Source: Haemonchus contortus (lineage: Eukaryota > Nematoda > Chromadorea > Rhabditida > Trichostrongylidae). From it: a stretch of 64,000 bases of DNA. Shown here piece by piece: positions 51,601 through 60,892 of the stretch. A model generated the notes under the pieces. It was given only the letters and a program-made list of their open reading frames with translations. It did no database searches and was not told the origin of the DNA. The stretch's first letter is position 1. The number at the start of each line of letters is the position of its first letter. The stretch spans positions 43,104,345-43,168,344 of the forward strand of contig LS997562.1 in assembly GCA_000469685.2 (NCBI GenBank). Reading direction: 5' to 3'. Both the position numbers and the translations under genes were made by a program.

Positions 51601-54600
51601 CCATGCCATACCCTGACTAAGCAAACAAAACCCTAAGAGTCATATCTCCCAATCGTCTCAGACGTTCGATATAAATTTTGCGTCAACATGACAGTGAATA
51701 GCGCAATAAGCCTGCATTACCAAAATTAAACAAACACCATGGGCTCACCTTTCGTTTACACGGCCCTCCACTCAAACTAAAACCGTTCCGCGCTGATTCG
51801 TGAGGCGTACAGCATTTATCGCCCATTTGGTCACAGTCTGCTTGAGAGAATCCACAATCACATTCTTCGCCGGGTTCATGGATTTGATTTCCACAGAACG
51901 CTGATGTTCTCTCTGAAAAAGCAGTACATAGACCATTAATCAACAAAAAATATTTCGAAAAAATGATAAGAACTAAACAGAGTGATTCCTCAAATTATAC
52001 TGTTTATACAGCCATGGTCTGATTGAATGCGCAGAAATTCTTTAAAAAAACAGAATTGATTTAACAAACGTCAAGTAAAAACAAAATGGACCGAGAAAAG
52101 GGATGGAATGCATAAAAAGGTGAAGAATAAGTGAAACTATAAAATGCTGTCCAACCTTGGAAGCAATTCCGTTTCATCAACGCTCCAACAGGTCCAGCAT
52201 GACGAGTGGGATCAATGGGCACGGACTGTAGTACTACATGCAGAACGCTCGAGATATTGGCCACGGAACATGGCGAGAACTTCGCATTGTTCACCTTGTC
52301 TCCAGATGTTGCCGATGCAAACATGATGAAATTTCCGTCGGGCAGACCCGGTTGACACTCTACAACATTCATCAATGCTCCATGGAAATACGGACAAGAA
52401 TACGAATAAAACTTCAAACCTATAGGAAAATCATGAGGTGAGCCAAAATTGTGTCCGATTTCATGAGCAAGCGTCAACTGAGAGACTCTTGTAGGTACAC
52501 GATTGCCGTAGTTGACCAACGTCACAATCCCTGTATTCAGTGAACGAAACACCCAGCCTCTCGAACCCTCGTTGTAACGCTGATAAATTTGGCAGATGCC
52601 ACCCGCCGTATCTGAAAAACAGGAAGAACATCGTGAAGCTCACTAAGCACAACGCGAATATCTCAAATTCCCAGCTAGAATTTACTGTTTAAGGTCAACT
52701 TAGATAACGGTGAACTTACTGTATTGTGGACTTGCTACCCATGCCAATCCTAGGGTTCCACCAACGAAATCACGAAAAGTAAGTGCATAGGCAAGACAGA
52801 AGGCTGAATGGTTTCGCTGGGAATTCAGATTGAGGAAATTAGACACGTCCACATTCTCTTCACAGAACGGGTTGTCGCTACCCGGCACGGGACGGCCACG
52901 ATCACAGGTCTCTGGTGTATAGATCTGTAAGATGAACATTTTTGATGATAGCCCCAACTTCTAAAGACCGAAAATGAAATCGCTTGTAAGGTCTAGATGA
53001 ATGAGTAAAGCAAAGTAACCAGAACTAACCGAAGTTCTTTGGATCACAAAATGAAGTCCTTTGATGCCGTTAAAGTTCGTTCCTTCGTAGATCTCATTCA
53101 CAGCTTTGATGTGGTTATAGAATAGGCTAACGATTTCTTCGCGAGTTCTGTAAAGCATTGTTTTTTAGTGATTTCCATGAAATTTCCAATTTGTTATCAT
53201 TATTTTGACAAAACGACCCCCTATGTCCACAGGTGAGTAAATAGACGATTTCTAAGACAATAGGACGACCAGCAAAGTGACATTGTAGTTCCTTTTCTAC
53301 TCAAAGTAAACTTTGTTTAAGCTTAACGATAATCCGAGAAAAAGATTCTGAACAAATAAACTTTTGTGCGTCCCTTCCAAAATAAACATAGTGCATTTTC
53401 TACTCATCAAATGCACCATCACCTCACGGTAAACAATTTGGGCAGGGTAAATTTAACCGGGCAAACAGTATGCCTTTTGTGATCTAACGTGAGTAATCCC
53501 TTACCTTGCGATGGCGTGAAGCACATTTTAGCGTTGTAAAACGAGGTCATTGCACCGTGGAGATTAGGTATACGACCATGGAGGGAAAGATTTCCTTTTT
53601 CGCTGTTTCTGCACTCTCTGCCCTCATTTCTCTCTTCAATCACCACTCCCCGGTTTCTTAATTCAGTCTTCCTCACGAAGCAGAATGGCCATCATCTTCA
53701 TAACAGTCATTTCCCACAGCAATTTGAACCAATATGCTAATCTAAACTAATCCATTCACGTCTCAAACCAGTTGTATTCTTCCTGAAGTCACCCCTCTCC
53801 CTGAACTGTATACTCCACACTACACGAGTTACACTTTAGGAGACCCGATTCAAATGTCAACACATGAAAAACCATTAAAATGTAAACCTCTTTAACCTCG
53901 CTCACAATAACCACAAAGAGCGGCCTATGCAATCCGTGACTAACACCTTACTTGCCCTACTTTCACAAAACACGATCACCGACCAAACACGTGATGTTCT
54001 AAGTATTTTAAAACTAGTAGAATTTCAGAGTAAAAAATAGTAAGAGGTTTCTAGAAGTCTAGTCCCATTAACATTGATTTCATGAAGCTTTCTATAATTT
54101 CCGAATAAATTTATTCTGAGCGACGTGGACTGTGTAAGACTTCGGAGCACGAAATAAAAAAATAACTGAGGACCATTTAAACCCGGTAATTGGATGCAGC
54201 TGAGTAATTCACAAAAGTGATATTTTGTTTTTGAAAAGCGCTATGTCGATAGTGAAGAAACGGACAAGTCCTGAAATGGCAAAGCGACTGTACGGTACGG
54301 TTCCATCGGTGCCGACGCTCTACAACTTGGTGAAGACGCACAAAATTCCGGCAACAACAAATACATTGTTCCTCCCATTGGATGAAATTAAGACGAGGCC
54401 GATTATCGCATCTTGTGGTGGACCAGCAGACGGATTGAGCTGGCTTTTGGTCCGTTTGCTCTCGCCACTCTTGCGATACGTGGGAGCGCACATTGTTAAT
54501 GTTGAAGAATTCATTTTGTCGCTTCACCAATGTCCACTACCGAAGGAGGCCTTCTATGCGAGCTTCGATGTAGTATCCTTATACACGGACGTAAATAACG

Positions 54601-57600
54601 CGGGAGCAGTGCAAGCTGTGCTATCTCTCATCGAGGATAATGAAGACCATATCACGATGATGGGATTTTCCGCCAGCGAAATTAAGGAACTCATCGAAGC
54701 GGCACTGGAATGCAACATTTTTTGCTTCGACAATAAGTTTTACAAGCAAAAACGAGGCCTTGCCATGGGTAACCGTATAGCACCTGTGTTAGCAGTCATC
54801 TTCTTGGACCACATCGAGAAGTCATCATTAACTAGTGGAATTCTGTTCTACAAACGTTATATCGATGACGTATTCGTTATTGGAACAGCAGAAGAAGATC
54901 TTGTGGAAACACTGAAGAGACTGAATTCTCACGATGCTAACATAGCCTTCACAAGGGAAGATCCAGGGAGAGATGGTTTTCTACCATTTCTCAATACAAA
55001 AGTACGGATTAGTGAAGGTTACAAGGAACACCTGTGGTATCGAAAAAATGCTTCGTCGAACATCTTGTTGCATTCCAGAAGCGCGCATCCTGTTTATATG
55101 AAGGCAAACGTCGTGCGGAATCTTCTGCAAACGAAGAGGAAGCTTGGAACACGAAGGGATTTAGTTGTTGATGCTAAAGTAGAAAGTATCCTCAATAGCA
55201 ATGGATACTTCGAAGGCAACACGAAGACCTGGGTCCCATACAGAACGGCTGACGGTGTGAGCCTCATTCTGCCTTTTGTTAATGACAAAATGGCACGTGA
55301 GGTGAACCACGTCGTGAAGAACTCCCAGCTTCCCATTCGACTCGTTTTCCGACCTCCCCCTACACTGAAAGATCTCCTTACATCTTCTCGAATCTACGAA
55401 AAACGGTGTCGCGAGCAGTCTTGTCGCTACTGTACAACTGAAAAGATCTGCGAGCTTCAAGGCACCGTGTATTTGATTCAATGCAGAGGGTGTGGAGAGA
55501 AGTACGTGGGGGAGACCGCAAGACCCCTGAAGATCCGCCTGGACGAGCATAGAAGAGCGTTGGCCAATCCCGCTGCCTACCCACACAGCAGCTTTTCCAG
55601 GCACCGTACACTCAAGCATGAGAAGGAGAACGCTCCATCTTTCGATGTGAGGGTTTTGCATAGATATTTGGTACGGCCACTGGAAAGGAAAATCATGGAA
55701 GCACGGGAAATATACCGTATCAAGCCGGAAATCAACGCAAAGGAGGAGATGCGTGACCTCCTGAGACTGATTGAATGATCATACTCTGTCGCCTCAGGAG
55801 AAGAGTGGAGTTCCATTTCTCTTTCAAGTTCCCCGCTAATAGGTCCACTCCCCTCTTCCCCACTATTTCCGGTTGGTTTGATACGATATGATGTGTTCTA
55901 TGTAGTAACTGATTGTTGACTGATTGTTTGCAACTATGTATTGTGAAGTGTTTGCAACTATGTATTGTGAAGTTAAGGTCTGAAGAAGGCATTATATGCC
56001 GAAAGCTAACCAATAAAGTGGAGTAACAAGAGCTTCGAAAATACACATGAAAAACAAAAAGTGATACAATAAAAACACCAACGTGATTCGCTTTCAAACA
56101 CCCACCTTATCGGATCATTGTTTCCCTCCTTTCTTTTGATGTGCTCGTAAAGTTTATGATCGGCTTGAAGATACAGGGAACATGTCCTCACTGTGTACAA
56201 TCCATTACTGTCCCTAGTTGCACGTTTTGAACGGCCATGCCTGAAGATAAACCGACGTCAAAGCTTCGCTGATTTTTTTTATGCAATGCCCAATCGATAG
56301 CGACATAAATCACTCTAAAAGGTCACATCGAGAACCAGAAAACGTGTGTATTAATAGCAGCCATTGGTCACGAGAAAAACTGAGAACTACGTTCGAACTA
56401 GTGCAACCAAATACCAAAGAACATTTTTAATGAATCATTACAAATGCTATACCGGAGAATATTTGACTTTTCAAGAAAGGCGATTGCTGAAAATCAACTC
56501 CTGTAGACCTTGAATGAGTGAAGGGAAGGAAAGAAAGAGGCACCAGAAAAAAGAGGAGAGCCTTTGATCAAGCTGTCACGAGAATTGTATTTACACGGTT
56601 GGTTTTATCGGACAGTCACAGAAAAATCGTGAACTGCTGACGAAAAGCCCAAGAAATGATTTCGAACATACATTGTCACGTAATTTGTGTACACATCAGG
56701 AGGAACTTCGGCTGCACGTTGTATCCGCTCCATATCACGCTTCACACGATCATCCAGACCACATGAATGCAAACCAACGTCGCTCGGATCTGCAGAAGAC
56801 GCCGACCTGGAACGGCGAGCTTGTATTTTCCGCTATGAGGTACCAAGAAAAGAAACGACATTGCGGCGTCTTTCAAGTCGGATCCGAACCTTTTCACACG
56901 CATCTTCCTGTGGTTAATGTCATCATCACGATATAAAATCGAATGATAATGAGAAGGCCGACTATCGTAGTCGAAATACTTCGCTGCCCTATCCACACTG
57001 TATGAATTACCATCTCCAGTTCGGATGTGACCTTCGAACACACCATCAAGAATCGATCCATACACTTTGGATCCTGGGTCATCTTGAAAAAAGAAAAAAA
57101 TGCTACTTCAACTATGATGCAAAACGGTTAAACAGAATTCTAGTTTGAATGAAATTTTTAGTTAGAGTGATTATCGTGTTCGATCAAAGCAAATATGTTT
57201 GAATTCTAGCCACAACTCAATATTCTGGATGGCTAGAAAATGTGTAAATGCGTTTCAAAAAAAAAGATCTAGATATGAAGCAACAAAACTGAATAATGGA
57301 TATCCAAACAAATTTTGCGAAAGCTCATGTAAAAATGAAAAAAAAAAAACAAAAAGATTCCAAAAACCAACCTTTGACGAATCCTTCGTAGAGAAACTTA
57401 TGAGGCTCTATATCCTCATATCGACCATCTTCATCTAATATATGATCCGGATGAAAATGATCATTTAAAGGATCGAGTGGCAATAGAATTAAATGGAATG
57501 TCCTAAAAATCGGAAACATATGATACTATGGTTGAAAGTGGTATGTATGAACAATACATGACCATATTTTTGTTCTAATGAATAACTGCTTCGTAATGAT

Positions 57601-58019
57601 CGTATGTTTGTAGCTTCACAAGCACATTTTGACCTACTGTTGCCCAATAATTCGTCTGCTTATGATGCTACACCCCAGAAGTGAAAATTTGATGGAAAAA
57701 ACTCTTATTGCGAACCATTAGAAGAACAACAACAAAAAAATAAACTAACCTATTATATGCGAAAAACTTAAGGTTCAAAGGCTCTCCGTAACCCGACGAA
57801 CGTTTTCTCCGGATTGTGTTCACAACACGATAATTCAAGGTTTCATAATTATCGACGAAATTATTCAAAGGATATACTGTAAGATGCGAAAATTAATTCA
57901 AGTATACCTGACGATAAATCAAAATTACACTCAATATTCCTTGAAGACTAGTAACATATATAATCAAGCTCACCTATTGGAAAAAACGAAATAATACAAA
58001 GAAATAAATGAGGCAGCAT
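48613..58019 (-). CDS. sup-17: ADAM10/SUP-17-type transmembrane metalloprotease, 18 exons, complete
   Basis: Exons, read on the minus strand: 58019-57974, 57876-57750, 57502-57372, 57082-56890, 56806-56693, 56240-56106, 53147-53030, 52924-52720, 52611-52420, 52359-52156, 51912-51749, 51188-51096, 50987-50886, 50817-50700, 50422-50291, 49539-49424, 49347-49192, 48972-48613. All phases join and sum to 2,706 nt (901 aa plus stop). Seen: hydrophobic signal peptide (1-16); prodomain with cysteine switch HSCG (Cys181) and furin site RSKR (207-210); zinc site [12 protein letters not shown] (406-417) with Met-turn at Met433; disintegrin from Cys495; cysteine-rich region; transmembrane helix about 733-751; 150-residue tail with RQRR (783) and PPPPY (851-855). 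The VHTPS-NP juxtamembrane motif and SGDK-NN block identify ADAM10 rather than ADAM17. Family role: ectodomain shedding, including the Notch S2 cut, at the plasma membrane. Least certain: the exon 4/5 junction (alternative donor 56897, acceptor 56793) and the 60-nt intron 9. Confidence 0.93.
54243..55778 (+). CDS. Penelope-like element reverse transcriptase with C-terminal GIY-YIG endonuclease, intact ORF
   Basis: This is an uninterrupted 512-codon ORF from the first ATG. The frame stays open back to a stop at 54201-54203, so 13 more upstream codons (from 54204) could belong. Numbering from position 54225: an N-terminal KTHKIP block; reverse-transcriptase motif [11 protein letters not shown] (114-123); motif [12 protein letters not shown] (177-187); motif C YIDD (212-215). 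[10 protein letters not shown]...CRGC zinc-binding linker (395-423) leads to a GIY-YIG nuclease core (VYL at 415-417, YVGETARP at 427-434, then the R/H helix and a C-terminal glutamate). RT plus GIY-YIG defines endonuclease-positive Penelope-like elements; nematode forms have been called Nematis, but that subfamily assignment is my guess. The element prints its ends by target-primed reverse transcription. It lies antisense inside sup-17 intron 6. The N-terminus is shorter than in full elements, so 5' truncation is likely. Confidence 0.9.
   Translation: MSIVKKRTSPEMAKRLYGTVPSVPTLYNLVKTHKIPATTNTLFLPLDEIKTRPIIASCGGPADGLSWLLVRLLSPLLRYVGAHIVNVEEFILSLHQCPLPKEAFYASFDVVSLYTDVNNAGAVQAVLSLIEDNEDHITMMGFSASEIKELIEAALECNIFCFDNKFYKQKRGLAMGNRIAPVLAVIFLDHIEKSSLTSGILFYKRYIDDVFVIGTAEEDLVETLKRLNSHDANIAFTREDPGRDGFLPFLNTKVRISEGYKEHLWYRKNASSNILLHSRSAHPVYMKANVVRNLLQTKRKLGTRRDLVVDAKVESILNSNGYFEGNTKTWVPYRTADGVSLILPFVNDKMAREVNHVVKNSQLPIRLVFRPPPTLKDLLTSSRIYEKRCREQSCRYCTTEKICELQGTVYLIQCRGCGEKYVGETARPLKIRLDEHRRALANPAAYPHSSFSRHRTLKHEKENAPSFDVRVLHRYLVRPLERKIMEAREIYRIKPEINAKEEMRDLLRLIE
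55925..55972 (+). repeat. 24-bp perfect tandem duplication in the retroelement 3' UTR
   Basis: Two adjacent identical 24-bp units (55925-55948 and 55949-55972) begin TGTTTGCAACTATG and end TTGTGAAG. Confidence 0.95.
55979..56006 (+). other. Hairpin with hammerhead-like flanks in the retroelement 3' UTR
   Basis: The sequence reads CTGAAGA, then A, then a 5-bp stem GGCAT/ATGCC with a TAT loop, then GAAA. CTGANGA...GAAA are the two conserved core strands of hammerhead ribozymes, and such motifs are known from Penelope-like elements. Here an extra A sits before stem II, and I cannot draw a convincing stem III plus cleavage site downstream. It may be a degenerate or divergent motif. Confidence 0.4.
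56013..56018 (+). promoter_or_regulatory. AATAAA polyadenylation signal of the retroelement
   Basis: An AATAAA hexamer lies about 235 bp after the RT stop codon and immediately 3' of the hairpin. This is the expected place for the element's own 3' end. Confidence 0.5.
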
Positions 58020-58024
58020 TTCCA

Positions 58025-58040
58025 CTTGAGGATGAAAGCG
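58025..58040 (-). promoter_or_regulatory. Possible trans-splice or 5'UTR acceptor just upstream of the sup-17 ATG
   Basis: On the minus strand a pyrimidine-rich run ends in CTCAAG five bases before the chosen ATG (58019-58017). Nematode pre-mRNAs are often trans-spliced to a spliced leader a few bases upstream of the start, so this AG at 58026-58025 is a natural candidate. It supports the start choice but is not proof. Confidence 0.35.
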
Positions 58041-60890
58041 AAAGATGAAACCCTTTTGAATGCGTTCTTCTACTGCCACTCAAAAAGAATCCATCGGGTC
58101 TACGGATCGAAATGACCTAAAAACAAACGGGCTCTTACAACATGGCATCGACATTAGACGATAGCAAGCGGTATAAAATTCAACACATCATATATTATTC
58201 AAGTTAGGAACGCGGAGAATGTATGCCAAGGTACTTCATCAATTCCTAAACGAAGAGAAACAAAAAGGTCATCGGAGGAAGGCGCATACACAAAGCAGCA
58301 TGAACAGGAATTTCAACTGCCAAGGACAACGAAACCTCTGCAAGTATCGAAGAATAAAGGGCAGCATAACGAGGCCTAGCTCTACTCTCATGTAGACGAT
58401 CCAATCGCTGCTACAACCCCTCAAAAACAACTCTTGTATATGATGATTGTTGTCAGGTGCTACTTACCTACTACTTAAAACACCATCCCATAGAAGAAAC
58501 CAGTTTTGAGGAAGTGTCAAAAAACAAACCCATTGGCAGGCCAAGAGGTATCGTTGCTGTTTTCATTACCTCAATTAATGCCAAAGCAGCAATGAAAAAC
58601 AACATGAGAAATGACATGTGCCATGGGTTAAAGAATTCAGGGAGTTCAAAGGGAAGAGGGAACAGGTGTCGATCTACACCAGAGAAAAGATTACTCGAAT
58701 CGCGGACTGTAAAGGTTCCTGAGAAAGGAAGTCATAAAAGTTGTAAGCGACTGGGAGAAGGTCGTTCGAGGTGAGGAACGCAGAAAAGTGTAAGATGCGT
58801 GTGTATAGCTTGAAATTCATTGAAGACTTGGCTGAGATGGGAGCTGATTACACAAGTAAACACCTTTTCCCAGTAACCCGCTGAAAACATCACGAATTGG
58901 AATGCATGTGGAAATCAAAATTAGAGTCCCAGCTTGTGGATTTGTGAAACAAATTCCTCCAGAAAAAGTAAAACTAAATGAAAGCGAAAAAGCTTTGAGC
59001 TGAAAAAACGGCTTCTGTGAGGAAGAAATGATCTTTCAACTTATGAACAAACATAATATGCCATACCGTAAGAATAAGGGAGGGATAGAAAGAAATGCCT
59101 AATTCCCTTTAGGGTTCCTTTGTTTCCCTGAGTCTTCAAAAGGATTAGATTATTATGGACCAAAAGAAGACTATCACTACAGTTTGAATGAGGCTTTGAA
59201 TTGTCAGCATAAAGCAGCTCATAAATGCTGAGGATGTGTCGTTCCGCTAGTTTCACGCTATCACAATTGCTATTTCATCGAAAACTCGTTCGATTCCTGC
59301 GTTTCGTTCTAGCCTAGCCACTTATCTTTGAACGCTAAACAGCTTCCTTTAGAACGTTGGAATCGTCATTTCCAACCCCTACAATTATACTGTTCATGTT
59401 GATTTCACATTCCCCTCCAAATCGTCCCCACTCCGAATGAACTCGATTTTTCGTAATAGTCTGGCGTTGTGCAAATAACTATGAAAATTTATATAGAACC
59501 TTGTTGTCATGCATATTTTGTCTTGAGCTTTTCTTGACGGATATCGAGTTAGCCATCTAACAAAAGCGACATAAGTACAAAGCAATAGCAGCGGCTTGGG
59601 TATGGATACCTGCTCGACTAAGTGGGCGAAAACCGACGTCAACACACAAGAGTGCTAAACCTCCTTGGGAGAAGAAAAGACAACTCTACAAGGATACCGA
59701 TGGTTTCTCAATAAGTTGCCCAACTCGCCTTCCCTACAACGAGTTAGTCTTTTTCATTACTTCCTTTTAAGGAAAGAAAAATGGCTTAACGATCTAACTG
59801 CTGCCAGCAATGTTAAATAAGACTGATTGCAAAAAGATTTGAACGAGTAGTCATAGAACTACTTTTCCGTAAAGAACAGTAGCAGTTGTATAGAATGAAG
59901 AACTTTCAAGTATTTGGCTCGAGCAAACAGCAAATATCACGAAAAACAGTAGCGAGAAAGCATAGCTCCAACGGGACGTCAAGTGAGAAAACAAGTGAGA
60001 AAGCAATGACCAATTCAATATTTACTGCCCGTAAACTTTTTAGGTTGCACTCCTTAAACGAGAGCTTTTTATGCTTTCCTTTGTTTATGTCGAACGAGTT
60101 GTTTGTAATATGGGTCAACAGAATAGCTCATCAGTAAAATGAGCAGGGAAGAAAGAAGGGTTGCTTAGAGCTTCCAGTAGCCCAAGGAAAAGCTGTAGAA
60201 TTATGCAAAGTGTCAGAAGCGCTCTGATATGAAGATTTATAGCTCAGACCAAAAAGGAAATAGGCTTCCGATGAATCAGCTGTTTAACAAGCAGCTGCGA
60301 TGACCGTGGCGGTCCCGCCGCGTCGCCTTAATCGCTGCGGCGGTGGGGCGCGTTTTTCGCCACTTTACTACTTAATCTCATCCTCTATAATACTATTTTC
60401 AAGTTTGACATATACTCTGCTGTTGTTCTTAATCGATTTTGAGGTTAAGAGGGCGTCTTGAATACTGATACACATCTCTTTACCGCTCAAGCTTCGAAAA
60501 TTTGAAGAAAATGCCCGGATTGCAATTTTATTGTCATCGTTGTTATTCAAATCGCAAATTTGAGCCATAGGTAGGGAAGCCGCATTATTTTCTTACTCGT
60601 TGACTGGTTGACTCCCAATCCTTCTCTCATAATTGTCAGAATACTTCTCATTTATTCAAGTGATTCGTAGGGAATATTCGAGAAATTCGTCGGATTTGGC
60701 TTATATAGGCAGATACACTACTGTTCGAACCTCTGCATACGAGTTTTAGCGCACTAATATGAACTTTGCTTTCCTCTCAACTCCTAGTTCAATCTCGTTA
60801 ACCTCTATCGTGAAGAAAAACTCGGCTCTCTTATTTACCTTTTCCAGTTCTTTTAGGTAATTAACTCTCAAACCGCTGCTCCCACTGCAG
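58041..60890. other. Divergent intergenic region between sup-17 and the OCIA gene
   Basis: It should contain both promoters. The 105-codon open frame at 58457-58774 has no recognisable domain and is not called. A CpG-rich block is at 60305-60352. No TATA box is obvious for either gene. Confidence 0.5.
60305..60352. other. Short CpG-rich block with partial dyad
   Basis: About 48 bp of GC-rich sequence sit in an AT-rich flank between sup-17 and the OCIA gene. CCGCCGCGTCG and CGCTGCGGCGG form a partial inverted repeat. Role unknown. Confidence 0.4.
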
Positions 60891-60892
60891 CA

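Larger units (their letters stand above)
54180..56036 (+). mobile_element. Penelope-like retroelement copy in sup-17 intron 6
   Basis: The copy comprises the RT/GIY-YIG ORF plus a roughly 250-bp 3' UTR. That UTR contains a 24-bp tandem duplication, a hairpin flanked by CTGAAGA and GAAA, and an AATAAA signal (56013-56018). Ends are approximate: no target-site duplication or terminal repeats could be fixed by eye. The 5' limit is set by loss of coding frame. Weak in-frame similarity may persist upstream at about 53930-54050. The open ORF suggests a fairly recent insertion. Confidence 0.75.

Noticed and set aside
55960..56030. A complete functional hammerhead ribozyme
   Set aside because: No convincing stem III or stem I with a cleavage triplet could be drawn, and one extra base disrupts the core.
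48613..58019. Assignment to ADAM17/TACE (ADM-4)
   Set aside because: The juxtamembrane VHTPS-NP motif, the SGDK-NN block and the LNTGI-T--NYG segment match ADAM10/SUP-17 rather than ADAM17.
58457..58774. 105-codon open frame upstream of the OCIA gene
   Set aside because: No recognisable domain, basic low-complexity C-terminus, no splice continuation. Possibly chance.
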